A stretch of 64,000 nucleotides of DNA from NCBI GenBank assembly GCA_037102815.1, contig BTPP01000010.1:248001-312000 (forward strand), given 5' to 3'. The notes under the pieces are model-generated. The model did not search any database. It was not told where the DNA came from and saw nothing but the letters and a program-made list of their open reading frames with translations. A program made the position numbers and the translations under genes. The stretch's first letter is position 1, and every line of letters starts with the position of its first letter. Shown here in pieces: positions 34,246 to 45,514 of the stretch. Origin of the DNA: Neurospora intermedia (Eukaryota; Ascomycota; Sordariomycetes; Sordariales; Sordariaceae).

Positions 34246-35679
34246 ATGTCGAAGCTAAAATTACACTCCCTCCCACTGAGTCTCTTAGCACTCCTAGGGG
34301 TTGCCCTAGCCGGCGTCTCAGCTTCAGCGTCAGCATCACCACCAGCTGGCGAGAAGCCATCCTCACCCTCATCATCAGCCAAATCGGACGAAGTGGAACT
34401 CATCTGCCACACCTCCGATCCAGCAGACTGCTACCCCAAGATCTTCCAACCCACACACGAGTTCCAGATCGTCCACCCAGACCAAGATCTTCCCACGGGT
34501 CTTCACGTTCGTCTGAACATCTACACCGGCCAAAAAGAAGCCAAGATCAACGTTCCCGATGAAGCTGTCGACCCGTCCCTTGAGGGTCTCCCAGTCGACA
34601 ACTCCATCGTGATCGTCGACCCAGAAGATTCCTCGGGATCAGAAAAACAGCAAAGTCAGGGGCAGCCCCTCAAACCGCCCAAAAATGCCCCCGCCTACGA
34701 CCCACACGGCAAGATCAAGGAGCCTAGCCAGGAAACCGCCGAGGCCCAAGATGAAAGCTCAGCCTTCTACAAGTCCCTAGCCATCCTCAAGAAGGGCCTG
34801 GACATCGATCAAGCACTCGACATGCTTGAGGATATTTCCCACGATATTTACTACGGGCTTAAGATCGCTGAGGACTATGATACCGTCCGCGAACTATTCT
34901 GCCTGGCTAACTCGCCGTCCATCATCTCTTCTTCACCAGAGACAACAGAGGCAGGACGACCCTCAGAAAAAGACCTCACCCGGTCCCGCCTAGCAGCTTC
35001 AATCATTTCATCTACCGTGCAAAACAACCCCAAAGCTCTGGCGGAAATCACCAAGCACTGGCCCACGCTTCAACAAGACCACTGCACCAAGTCCAAATCC
35101 AAGGACGCCTCTGGCTCGGAACCCCTCCGAACCTCCGCCTTCCGTCTTCTGCCATCTCTCCCCTCGTCCGGCTCCGAACCCATTCCCTCAATCCCTCCTC
35201 TCTCCCTAACCAAAGCCCGCATCTCCGCCATCTCCGGTCTTTTGAAATCCCCCTTGATTCGACAATCTTTTCTCGCTGCCGACGGCATGGACCACCTCCT
35301 CCAGGTCCTTCTTTCTGACGCATCCCAGTCTCAGGGTCAGGGCGCCGCTGAGGAATGGGAAAAACTCCGTCGCCAAGCCGGCCACTTGATCCTCGACAAC
35401 TTTTTAGACGCAGACATGGGAGCCGTTTTGGGCGAGTGGCCCAATGCTACTGGGGACGTGCAGGCTAGTGATAAGGAGTGTGCTAGCCGTGCTACCAGCC
35501 GTGGTGATGGGGAGAAGAAGGAGGGTCAGGCTGACTGTTGGGATTGGCACGCCAAGCAGCTTGCGGATAGGTATAAGAAGGAAGGAAAGGGAGGGGAGGG
35601 GCATTGGAGCTGGGAGTTGTGGAATAAGTTGAAGGAGCAGAGGAAGAATGCTTCCAGTAACAAGAAGGATGAGTTGTGA
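34246..35679 (+). CDS. SIL1: nucleotide exchange factor SIL1 (477 aa)
   Basis: Sil1 is an ER-lumenal armadillo-like protein that releases ADP from the Hsp70 Kar2/BiP. Single exon. The signal peptide is KLHSLPLSLLALLGVALAGVSASA; the conserved opening ELICHTSDPADCYPKIF and HVRLNIYTGQKEAKIN typify fungal Sil1. The middle contains helical repeats (LAILKKGLDIDQALDMLEDI; HDIYYGLKIAEDYDTVREL). The chain ends NKKDEL, a C-terminal KDEL retention signal, consistent with residence in the ER. Two low-complexity Ser/Pro stretches flank the repeats. The start is the first ATG and gives the signal peptide directly. The identification is strong from the N-terminal block, architecture and tail. Confidence 0.92.
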   Translation: MSKLKLHSLPLSLLALLGVALAGVSASASASPPAGEKPSSPSSSAKSDEVELICHTSDPADCYPKIFQPTHEFQIVHPDQDLPTGLHVRLNIYTGQKEAKINVPDEAVDPSLEGLPVDNSIVIVDPEDSSGSEKQQSQGQPLKPPKNAPAYDPHGKIKEPSQETAEAQDESSAFYKSLAILKKGLDIDQALDMLEDISHDIYYGLKIAEDYDTVRELFCLANSPSIISSSPETTEAGRPSEKDLTRSRLAASIISSTVQNNPKALAEITKHWPTLQQDHCTKSKSKDASGSEPLRTSAFRLLPSLPSSGSEPIPSIPPLSLTKARISAISGLLKSPLIRQSFLAADGMDHLLQVLLSDASQSQGQGAAEEWEKLRRQAGHLILDNFLDADMGAVLGEWPNATGDVQASDKECASRATSRGDGEKKEGQADCWDWHAKQLADRYKKEGKGGEGHWSWELWNKLKEQRKNASSNKKDEL

Positions 35680-36903
35680 TGGAAGCCTGATTGTGGTTTG
35701 CATCATGGCTGGAGTTATGTTTTAGGCTCATTAAAGGGCACCATGTAGAAAACGAGTTCATACCCGCATTTTTGGGAGATACGATACCATGTCAATCAAC
35801 TTGAACCGACGTAGTCCAAGCATTGAAGATCGTTGTCTTAGTGTACACATACTTCTTCACGATCACGAAAACAACCTTTCATATCGGGACAAGCCGCGCT
35901 CATATATTAATCTACTAAATCTAAACTCATCGACTTTCCCTTTTCCTGTTCGTACTGATGAAAGCAATCAGATAGGCTACGAGTGATATAGGCACTTTTA
36001 CTTCCAAGGTTCGACCAATCGCTGGCTGAACGCAAGCCTTGCGATGAATTCCCAGCCAGCATGCAAAGAGACTTCATACGGAAAGGTCGACGACAAAACG
36101 CGATCGTACCCCCATCTGTCCTTGCTAAACTGACCCTGAAGAACTTTATCCGCCCTACTCTCGTCTCTGGACATCAAAGCCCGCCATCCTTGCGACTTTT
36201 ATTCCCTGAACCAACATTGGGGAGAGGCATATGACCCTTGACGAAAACTGCCGCGGTATATACCGACTTGAAAGCACTCGCACTCATTGTCCTTTTTTTG
36301 TTTCATGTGATTTCTTGTTTTTCTTTTTCTCTGTCATAAATTGTCCGTCTTAGGCTTCAGCTAGAAGTGCCAGTAATGACAACAACTTCCTATCAGTCCG
36401 CATGTAGGCATGGACGCTAATGAGATGATTGCTTATGAACGCTCAGTGGCCTAGTGAACGTTCAAGTGGTGTCTTGGTCTGTGGTCCTCCTTCTCGTTGA
36501 CTTTCATAACGACTCTGCCCAGCTTGGTGAAGGTTAAAAGAAAGTATGGGCGGCGAACTATGCGCCTACATGCTTGCGACCTTTGAGAGCCACTATTGCC
36601 TGTCTTTTGAAGTTCGGGATACTCTGTCTTCAGAGAATGTCGCTCTTGAGGGCACATGCCCAGATCGTCTTCAATGAATAGCTCCTCCGCTGCTCCTGGT
36701 GTCCGAGATGGGATGAATAATGAAACAAAAACAGATCGAGGACCTACAGCCAAGGCCGACTTGGAGATGGCTGTTGAAAAAGGACGTAATGTTGTTTAGT
36801 GAAATATGAAATGAAAGACTGATTCCTTTGTTCTCTTCTCTCTTAAAACACTCTGGCGCTTCTTTTTCGGACTCGCTTGGTTCCGACAAAAGACAAGAGG
36901 AAC
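35680..36903. other. convergent 3' flanks of SIL1 and NUFIP-like gene
   Basis: 1.2 kb with no supported gene; short frames on both strands lack domains. Confidence 0.6.
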
Positions 36904-38884
36904 CTATTTGTCATTAGGTCGCACGCCCGTATTGCCGAAACCGCTGAGATTCCATCCCGGATACTTGGACGCCGACGCGTTTGCGTTGGGGGCTTCGGGC
37001 TGTGGGGGAATGCTTGGGAGACCACTTCCAGCATCCCTCTTCAATGGGTTCGGCGGGAGCGATGCAGGCCCTGTAGTCTGAGGCTGGGTGTTTGACGTCG
37101 CACCGCCACTTGAAGATTGAGATGCGCTCTTCTTTTGGTACGCACCCTTGTCCTGAAGATATTTCAAGGCCTGGATAATCGATAGGTCTTCCTGCTCCTT
37201 ATCGTTCAGGAGCAAACGCTGCTGGAGGGTCATCTTTCCTCCGTTAAGTTCGCGCTCTCTCAGAGCCTTCTCACGCTCATTCGGATCATGGACGAAACGG
37301 CACTTGCCCCGCTTACCACAGTTTCCTCCAGTCGAATAGTACTTGCAGTGCTTCGACTGATCAGCCTTCCTGGCCACAGGGGGGACAGCGTTTTCTTCCG
37401 GACGAGTAGACAAGACTTCTGGCTTCTCGTCGTCAGACTTTGAGATGGTTGAGGGAGATGAGGGTTCTGACTGGCGCATCTCGTCGCCTTCATCCTGCTG
37501 TTCGCGCTTCCGCTTGATGCTGGACTCGACTTTTTCTAATTGTTTGCGGAGCTTCTCCGCCTTTTGTTCTTGCCTCATAAGGAGAGAAGCCTTCTCGTCG
37601 GCGGCCTTTGCCTCAGCAGTCTGTGCCTTGACAGCAGCTTTCTTGGCTTCAATTTTGGCCTTTGAGGGGAAGTTGGCCCGACGCTCAGCGATCCAAGCAG
37701 CAAGTTCTTCATTCGTGATGGGACTGTATCAAGAGTTAATGTTATTCTTATGAGACAGTAACAGCGGGACACACTTACTTGGGAGCATCAGCACCAATCA
37801 TCTCATTGAGACGTTCCTCTTCGTTCTCATCGTCCTCGTCGGACTCGTCGCCCGGAGTAAGACCTAGAGTGTTGGTCTTGCGCTTTTTCTTCTTTCCGCC
37901 AGAGTGGTCGTGCTTCTGATGGTGAGCGGGGGGACTAAAAGCCTTCCCACCGCGGCTGTTGTGGCCGCCAGCATGACCATTTCGGCCGCGGACCTTGTCA
38001 CCACCAAACTGAGGACGATGGCGAGGATGGCCGTTGTTGTGACTACCACGTCCATGGCGGGGCGCGCCTGCGGCAGGAGCGCCATCATAGACGGGATGTG
38101 CTGGCGGTATGTAAGTAGTAGGAGGCGGATAGGGCTGGTATGGCGCAGGAGCATAAGGCGCCCCGTGAGGTGCACCATATGGCTGCGGCGGATACGGAGC
38201 CGGAGCGGGCGGTTGCGCAGGTGCGCCATCAAATCCCATTCTGATAGGAGGTCCCATCATCTGGCCCTTGGGTCCAGAACGATCACTATGGGAGCCTCTT
38301 CCACCTCGGCTGCTGGTGTTGTAAGGGGTCTGGGGGTGCGACTGATGGTGACTGGCCCATGGCTGGGGAGGCGGACTAGCCTGCGGTGCGGGGGGAGCAT
38401 ACGCCGGGCCGTAAGGAGTTTGTGGCGCGGGTGAGTATGCGGGCTGGCCGTATGGCTGCTGAGCCTGGGGGTAATGGGACTGTGTGCCGTAGCTGGGCGC
38501 GTAACCTTGAGGAGGGGGAGGGGCAGGAGGCTGTTGCGGGGTATGCTGGCCATGCTGCTCTGAATGCCACTGCTGTTGTGGCGGAGGGTAGGCACCCGGC
38601 TGGGGCTGGGGCTGATGTGAAGGATACGGGCTTGCCGGGGGCGCCTGTTGTCCGTATGCAGAAGGTTGCTGGCCATATCCATAAGAATGAGAAGAGTGGT
38701 AACCGCCGCCACGATCTGAGCCACCACGGCCTCGTCCAGCATAAGTGCTGCGCTGGGGAGCAGCCGGCTGGGGCTGCTGCTGTTGATAAGGCGACTGGCC
38801 ATAGGTGGCGGGGTAGCCAGCAGGCGGATTGTTGGGCGGTGCCGGTCCCGGAGGCGGAGGAGGCGGTCCGTAGTTGTAAGCCAT
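36904..38884 (-). CDS. NUFIP1/Rsa1-like CCCH zinc-finger protein (641 aa)
   Basis: NUFIP/Rsa1 proteins act in box C/D snoRNP assembly with the R2TP complex. Exons 38884-37779 and 37723-36904, with a 55-nt intron; the ATG at 38884 starts MAYNYGPPPPPPGPAPP. Residues 1 to ~330 are a Pro/Gln/Tyr/Gly-rich, prion-like region with RGRGG and SRGGRG motifs. The NUFIP motif follows the intron: ITNEELAAWIAERRANFPSK (~371-390). A coiled, Lys/Glu-rich segment (418-450) comes next, then one CCCH finger with exact C-x8-C-x5-C-x3-H spacing (C495, C504, C510, H514; KYYSTGGNCGKRGKCRFVH). The combination is the known fungal NUFIP1-domain architecture. RNA binding is inferred from the finger and RGG-like repeats. 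Confidence 0.88.
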
Positions 38885-40846
38885 GGTCTGTGTGTTCACT
38901 TTCGAGCTATGGCCCGGAGGAAAAATGGATATAGATGAATCTTGATCTTGCCAGCTGGTGTGTGACACTTGTGATTTTCCCTGCGTAACAGGGTATTTGC
39001 TGCTCAGCTAGTATTGAGCTGCCGTCACGTCCCTGCAAATTGAACTTTTTGAGTGTACTCGGAAGAATTTGGATCAAGCAGGAGGAAGGAGGAATGGCAG
39101 GTCTGGCCTCAAGACAGTTCAGACGCCGTGTCGATGGTCAATCGGTAGGAGTTTCGTTTGGCACCCTGGGCTTGTAATGGTCGGTGTGGGCTTCTTGAAT
39201 TCCAAGGTTGCAAGCTAGGCAACACGTGATGGATTTGAGGCTGTTCGTGTCCTGTCGGAGATGCCGAGAAGGAAGCAAATGCAAAGATGCCTCTGCGACT
39301 TGGGTGTGGCAGTCCTGATCGTCAAATGGTTTGCGACGGCAGCAACTGATCCCTTTTGACACGGGCAAGATGACAAGCTTTCACTGGCAGTGTTAAATGC
39401 CCTTGGACAGCAGACTTTGCCGATGGTCAGGATTTGAGTATCCTTCACTCAGTGAGGGTTGGTAAGATTCAACTTGGCGTCAAGCAGCAGTGTTGGCGAG
39501 ATGTTGCACCTCAACCGGTTGCAACTTGGGCTTTGCTTCCCCAATGTGGACTAGGATTTGTTAGAACGAATGAACGGCGGACATTGCGAGGGAATGTGGT
39601 TGGAACGAAGTGGGATTCAGTCTGACGGCCGCGCCTCGCCGTACAATGACCTTATGACGACCGGCGAGTTAACTCGCTCTGATGGCGTGGTGGGAACCCG
39701 ACGACGCGGGGAACAAGATCAAGGGTCGACTTCGACCAGAAGCTACGGGCACTTGCCTGTTCGCAACACACGAGGCAAGAAGAATACTCACGATTTAGGC
39801 TGAAATGGCGATCACGGTCACAAGTGAGTGCCGGGGTCGAGAAGTACGAAGTAGAGGTTGAACGCAATCTATCTCGAAAAGAAGGTTTGGAGATGGATGG
39901 AGGGGTGAAGTTGTGAAATGGAGGTCGAAGGGTGAAGGAGAGAGACGTGGAGTGTGGAAGGAGATGCGCGTTGGTGGGTCCACACTTAAGGTTCCCAAGC
40001 CAAAGGCGGTCAGCCGATCTTCACAGGGGTGGAGGCGGCAGAATTCGAAGGGAATCTCTGTTTTCTCAGGGTCGAGGGTCCGGGTGTTGGCAGGTGCGCT
40101 GCTGCCCGCGTTTGCAGTGGTGTTCGGCGGACTTTTTCGGACAGACTTCAGCGCTGTTCGACCGGATTGCAGGCGCGCAAACTGCAGCACGGCAGGCAGA
40201 CCTCGAGTCCCAAGTGCAAACCAAGTGGAAGTACCGTAGGTAGAGGTGCGCTCCCGTCCAGTGCCCGACGGTGGGGCTTTCAACTTTCACCTTCGGTCCT
40301 GGGGCTGATTACACCAAGGGCAGCACGCAGGCAGGTGCGCGATCCAGTAAAATTGCGTGGTGATATTGAAGGAAGTTGAAAGAGACGACTGAGGGGACTT
40401 TTACATACCTCTAGCCCTGATCATACCCTCTCGAATCTTGGTTTGGACATTCATCTTCATCGTTGCATGAAATTTGACGGACCTCACGATCAATGACCGC
40501 CAGAAACAATCATTATCTGATATCGTCAAAAACCGCAGAATTTCCGCCCCCCGTCAAAACTTTTTGCATGCATTGACATTCAACAACACTACCTCTACAT
40601 ACCTATCCAACCCATGTCCGGACCGATGTGTATTTTCTCTTGAGCATTCGGTCCCCTCTCACTCAACCACTTACATACGGTCGTCACATTTCGCCCAAAA
40701 CGGTCACCACACCACTACATCAAGCTGAGAGTGTGTCCAGTAACAATCCGAGTCCATACCACCATCAATACGTTTAGTCTGGTGCAAACCCCAACTTAAG
40801 AAGGAAGAGCGCCGCTGTACGGCACAAGGACCCTTCTCACACTACA
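38885..40846. other. divergent interval NUFIP-like / RPC8
   Basis: About 2 kb. Copies of the octamer lie at 40406-40413 and 40590-40597, the latter about 250 bp upstream of the RPC8 start. Near-copies (GTAGAGGT) lie at 39851 and 40240. No gene is supported. Confidence 0.55.
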
Positions 40847-41756
40847 ATGTTCATTACTGTTCGTAAACTTTCATCTTGCCAGTGCGTTTGCAGTTCATAA
40901 TCGAATGGAGTCTAATATCAGATAGACGAAAATTGCCGACTTGGTGCAGATTGCACCCGAGGACTTTAGCAAAGAGAGTTTTGTCGCGATTGAAGACAAC
41001 ATCAACGCCAAATATGCAAACAAGGTGGGTAACAACATCTTTCAACAGGCCCACGAAACCACCCATCTAATCGCTGTCTTGGCCTACAGGTAGTACAAAA
41101 AGTCGGCCTTTTCGTCTGCTTGTGGGATGTCACTTGGACATCAGAAGGTCAGATAGGTCATGGCAGTGGTTTAGTCAACGTGAACGGTATGATCATATTC
41201 GTATCCTAGTGCTCTCCTGTCACAATCACTGACATGTTATGCAGTTGAATTTGAGATGGTGGTCTTCAGGCCATTCAAGCACGAAGTCATTCTCGCACGC
41301 ATCACCCATCAGACCGAGGAAGGCATATACCGTCAGTTCCATCCTTCAATCCCCGTGTCTGTCATCTTCGATTCCCTGTCTTGAGCCTAACACGTTTGTT
41401 CTCCTGCAGTTGGCATGGACTTCTTCAACGACATCTTTGTTCCCGCCGCGGAGCTGCCGGACAACTCAGAGTTGTGAGTACCAGCTCATTTCCCCTGGTG
41501 TCTTTCCGGGACATGCTAACATCTCATCCTCAGCGACACAACCGAGAAGGTCTGGGTATGGAAGGAAGAAGGCCAGGAGCTGTACTTTGACAATAACGAG
41601 ATGGTCCGCTTCCGAGTTATCGGCGAGGAGTGGCACGACCAAACACCAACAGGCCCGGTGGAAGTCGACCAGACTGCAAACCAGCTCCTACCGCCATATA
41701 AGATCACGGGTTCCATGAAGGAAGGAGGACTGGGATGTTGTCTGTGGTGGGAGTAG
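40847..41756 (+). CDS. RPC25: RNA polymerase III subunit RPC8/Rpc25 (193 aa)
   Basis: The Rpb7-like stalk subunit of RNA polymerase III, needed for initiation. Six exons: 40847-40858, 40926-41024, 41090-41186, 41245-41331, 41410-41473 and 41534-41756; introns are 67, 65, 58, 78 and 60 nt. The product begins MFITTKIADLVQIAPEDF, contains YANKVVQKVGLFVCLWDV, the NVEFEMVVFRPFKHEVI strand and LGMDFFNDIFVPAAELP, and ends GCCLWWE; the closing WWE is typical of the family. The N-terminal Rpb7-N half and the OB-fold half are both complete. The first exon uses a non-standard donor (GTTCGT); it is the only join that keeps phase and yields the conserved MFI.TKIADLV start. It is convergent with EMC3, with 167 bp between stop codons. 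Confidence 0.92.
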
Positions 41757-41923
41757 AATGGCCCGCTCCGTCACGCAGGCGAGAGAATCAAGGCCTAGAC
41801 CAAGCATTGGGAGGGGCGTTTTATCTTATTATCCAATTCTATTTCTGCACCCTAAACTGATGGCGGCGTGTGGAATTTTGTGGTCTGGTTTCGAGGCGTC
41901 TCAGGTTGAGCCGTTTGTGTGGT

Positions 41924-42988
41924 TTATACCGTAATTCCATCAAGAAGACGCTCCTCAACACCGTCGAGGACCGAGTAATGCTCGATAACTGCGAGGTTCT
42001 CGGCCTCGGCCTTGAACTGCTTATCGGGATCGACGCCGGGGCCGAACATTTGGGGCGCTGCGCCCATCCCTCCCATCTGCTGAGCCATTTGGCTTGCAGC
42101 TGTCACAAACCATCAGTACTGGAATCCAAAGTAATCAAAGAGTTAAGAACACTTACCATTATCGCTACCGAGCAAGAAGTTAAAGACGGACTGAAGACCG
42201 AAGATACAGAGGAAGTACCAGCTGATGCTGGACATCCATCTGGGATCCATATCCTTGGTCATGACGCCAGCCTGAAGCATGCTCTTGAACTTGATAGTCA
42301 AAGGGAAAGGCAGTTTCACTAACACCTCGTTAGCCACCATAACGCTCTTGCCACGGAGAAGACCCGATCAAACCACATACTGATAACGTAACCACTGAAA
42401 AACGCATTAATCCAGCTCATGATCAGCGTGTTGGGGATAATCATGGCCATCTGATTCTTCATCATGCCCATCATGCCCTCCATCGAGCTTGGGTCGCTCA
42501 GTGGGTTGGGCTGGCCCTGTCCGGCGCGCTCAGGGTCCTTAAGGTAGGCGCCCGACTCGAAGGCCGTGACGAGGGCATCGCGGCGTGTGGCGAATGACTT
42601 CTTGGAGAGGGCATGGAAGTTTCCGCGCAAGTTGATTCCATGGAGGAGGGAGCGCTGTTCGCGGATGGCCTTCTGATCGAGCTTCTTGGGGGCGGATTGC
42701 ATCAACACACTCGCATAGTGGCGGAGTACACCCGTCAGGATCTACATTGTCGAATGAAGTGTTAGATGATGAACTCGTGTGTTGGTTGGAAAACCTCATG
42801 GCCATATTCAGAATCGGTTGGTTCGTACCATGACAATCGTAATGGGGAAGAGGATCCAGTAGCTATCAACACCTAGCAGTTAGCAATTGGACTTCCTAGC
42901 TTGTCTTTCATGGCTTAGCGGCGCATTTGGGAGGCGCTCACAATAACTGGGGATCCCTATGGATCGTTTGGACCGGAACTTGGGCCAT
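41924..42988 (-). CDS. EMC3: ER membrane protein complex subunit 3 (259 aa)
   Basis: EMC3 is the insertase core of the EMC, related to YidC/Oxa1/Get1, and inserts tail-anchored and polytopic proteins. Five exons: 42988-42942, 42862-42829, 42741-42381, 42318-42157 and 42099-41924; introns are 79, 87, 62 and 57 nt. It starts MAQVPVQTIHRDPQLFYWIL. Membrane spans are at YWILFPITIVMILTGVLRHY, MIIPNTLIMSWINAFFSGYV and SISWYFLCIFGLQSVFNFL. Conserved pieces include LMQSAPKKLDQKAIREQR, MKLPFPLTIKFKSMLQ and DMDPRWMSSISWY, with a cytosolic tail AASQMAQQMGGMG. The length of 259 aa agrees with fungal EMC3. Its promoter interval contains the MITE-like element at 43152-43763. Confidence 0.95.
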
Positions 42989-43151
42989 TGTCGCGATATC
43001 TGCAGAAAACCGTTGGCAGACAAGTTTGTTGATATCACACGGAACGAAGGCTGTGAAATCGGATGTCGTCGTTGTCCCAACATCCAACGTCCAAGTCGCT
43101 GTTGACCGCGGGCGGGACGGGGCGCTACTGAACCCTGTCAATCATTCCCTG

Positions 43152-43763
43152 CAGGGGGAGGGGGGTCGCTGGACTTGGTATTGCAATAGAGTTCTTTCCT
43201 AGACTTGGTATTACAATAAAGTTCTTGCCTCAAAATGGAATTGAAGAGTAAAAAATAAGGTTTGGTCTTGAATTGATGTTTTGGCCAGACTTGAAATTTC
43301 TGGTGACATGAAATTTTACCTTGATTTGATATTAAGAAGCTACTCTTTCTACTCCTTCCTTTTCTTCCACTTTACTTCCCGCTCCTTCCTCTTTCCTATA
43401 TTAATACCATTCCATCATTTCCCACGCGTACATTAAATAGATTTATTTCATAGCTTAGATAGTAAATAAGATACTTCCAATTACAACGGTCCTGTTCAAT
43501 TCCCTGCTGTGCCCTTGTGAACAAAATCAAACAATGAAGATATATTACTAAGAAGATGCATCGCCAAGATGCATTACCTTAAAGAAGAAAAAGAAAAAGA
43601 ATTCTTTTCTTTTTTTACCTTAATTTAATACTAGGATGTCGGACACCAAGTCAGTATACCGAGGGGCACTCTATTCCATGTCAAATTCGATTTAAAATCA
43701 TTCACCCAACTTGGTGTTGACTTGGAGTTTTGGCCCATGTCCAGCGACCCCCCCACCCCTCTA
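43152..43763. mobile_element. MITE-like AT-rich element with terminal inverted repeats
   Basis: GGGGGGTCGCTGGACTTGG at 43160-43178 matches, with one mismatch, the reverse complement of 43735-43753. G-rich outer flanks (from 43152; to 43763) extend the similarity imperfectly. The ~600 bp between is markedly AT-rich, unlike its surroundings, and contains no long open frame. A 30 bp direct repeat (43172-43201 and 43202-43231, four mismatches, two of them G-to-A) follows the left end, and the word ACTTGGT recurs in both orientations. This fits a non-autonomous DNA transposon (MITE), possibly altered by RIP. I could not identify a target-site duplication or a superfamily. Confidence 0.6.
43172..43231. 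repeat. two-copy 30 bp tandem repeat
   Basis: Unit 1 (43172-43201) and unit 2 (43202-43231) both begin GACTTGGTATT and share 26 of 30 bases. It lies immediately inside the left inverted repeat of the MITE-like element. Confidence 0.85.
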
Positions 43764-44118
43764 GGGTTGCATCAGCTCCCAGCGCCCCTGTCTTCCAAGA
43801 GGCACGTACATAGTAGGTAGGTAGGTACGTATCTTCTCGGAGCTTGTGCACTGACCATGGAGAGTACCGCTTTACATATCACCGCTTATCGTGCCTGCCG
43901 GCGCAACAGGACCATTCCACCAAGGTGGCCTTTCCCTGCCCGCAATCAATGTCCGTCAAGCACCTCTTTGGCTTCACGTTATGGGAGCTTTCATTGACCT
44001 CCAGCCTCCTCCCATTTCAACCACTTTCTCGCACATCGCTAGCATCATATCATCCAACCACTATTAGACCTTTGACAACATTCATAGGGACAGTCCGTCC
44101 CTCGATAATTGAAGCAAG

Positions 44119-44925
44119 ATGGCGTCAACAGAAAAGATCACGGTCTACAACGTAGCCGGTAAGCACGGCTTACACGAACCATTTGATCTATCCATGCACG
44201 TACTATGGTAACTAACACTCGTATTCACAGATCTCCGAGCAACAACCGACGACGCTCTCGTCAACTACCTCAACAGTCTCGGCCTCGTGCAATCCCACGC
44301 TTTACTCGACACCCGTCTCGCCCTAGGCTTCTCCGCCTTCCTCCTCTCCGCCGCGTGTTTCGCGTGGGACTACAAGCTCGGCTTCGAATCCACCAAGCAA
44401 TACACTTTGATCGCCGTGGTCCTCTACACTTTACTCAATGGCGCCCTGACGTACTGGATCATGTTCGTCGAGCGGGGAACCATCTACGTCGGCTCGACCA
44501 AGGACGGCAAGACGCGCATCAGATTGATTAGCGATAGCAAGAAGCCCCAGCAAAAGGGGGAGGCGCCGTCGTATAAGTTGGGGGTGGAGGTGGAAGACGT
44601 CAAAACGGGAAAGAAGGAGAAGATTGAACTGGAGAGCAAGTTCAGCGAGTGGTTCGATGCTAGTGGACGGTTTGTCGCGGCGCCGTTCCAAACGGTCTTG
44701 GCGCAGGGAATTCCGTTGGTGGGGAAGTTGGATCCTAAGCGGGCTGTTGTTGCTGCTGCTCCTTCTTCTGAACAGAATGTCGTACGGGAACAGTTTGCGG
44801 AAACACCAGGCTATACGGCGGAGATCTTGGACGCTATTGCTAGTGGCTTGGGAGAGAGCTCGACGACGGCGGCGACGACGGGGTCTAGTGCGAACCAGGA
44901 TGCTGGGAAGAAGAGAAGGAGATAG
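44119..44925 (+). CDS. SPC2: signal peptidase complex subunit 2 (244 aa)
   Basis: Spc2/SPC25 supports signal peptidase at the ER translocon. Exons 44119-44158 and 44231-44925, with a 72-nt intron; it starts MASTEKITVYNVADLRATTD. Two membrane spans lie close together, at LALGFSAFLLSAACFAWDYK and YTLIAVVLYTLLNGALTYWI, separated by a short hairpin (LGFESTKQ), with both ends cytosolic, as in the family. The cytosolic C-terminal domain carries SYKLGVEVEDVKTGKKEKIE and SKFSEWFDASGRFVAAPF. The C-terminus ends in a basic GKKRRR. The length is slightly above yeast Spc2 but normal for filamentous fungi. Divergent from EMC3; both act in ER membrane-protein biogenesis, though shared regulation is only a guess. 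Confidence 0.92.
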
Positions 44926-45514
44926 AGATACCGTCGCTTTCAACCGTACCATTTTGATGTGGCGCATGGTGGTAATTAGGCAAGAAAGGGAAGGCATGGT
45001 CGCCGAATTTAGGCCAGCGTTGCTTTCACCTTCGTTATATCGGGTTGCGTCGTCCGCGAATAGTCTGATAGCATGATATCTTTACTTCACAGCGATTGTG
45101 CTGCGTGTTCTTGTTTTGTTTCCAGGTTGAAGTCGGACTAATGACCGGACTAGACGGCCTTTGAGAAGGAGTCAAAACTTGTCAATTGGGCGCGTGTCTG
45201 CTTGCTTCGATACCCATACGCTCAGCGGAGAGCCGTCTCGATGAAAGAATAGAACGTTGTTCCATATGATCACCACCGTGCCTCGTTTTGAGCATCCATA
45301 CATCGTCACTCTGTCACCTTGCAAAAGTATCAGCGCATAACTCAAGAAAAAAAAACTCCGTTGATCCCAATCCGCCCCGAGCTCTAACCACTATGCATGC
45401 CTTGACGGCCCATATATCTATGAATGCATCATAATCCTGATACCCCCGCCTACCCAGTCGATCATCCATATGTCCTCATCCCTAAGCATCTCTCAACCTC
45501 TGACCTCCCTCACT
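44926..45514. other. convergent 3' flanks of SPC2 and MMS19
   Basis: 589 bp with no supported gene. Confidence 0.6.

Larger units (their letters stand above)
42989..44118. other. divergent promoter interval EMC3 / SPC2
   Basis: 1.13 kb between two divergent ER-related genes. More than half of it is the AT-rich element bounded by inverted repeats (43152-43763). A GTAGGTAGGTAGGTACG tract lies near 43811. Confidence 0.6.
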
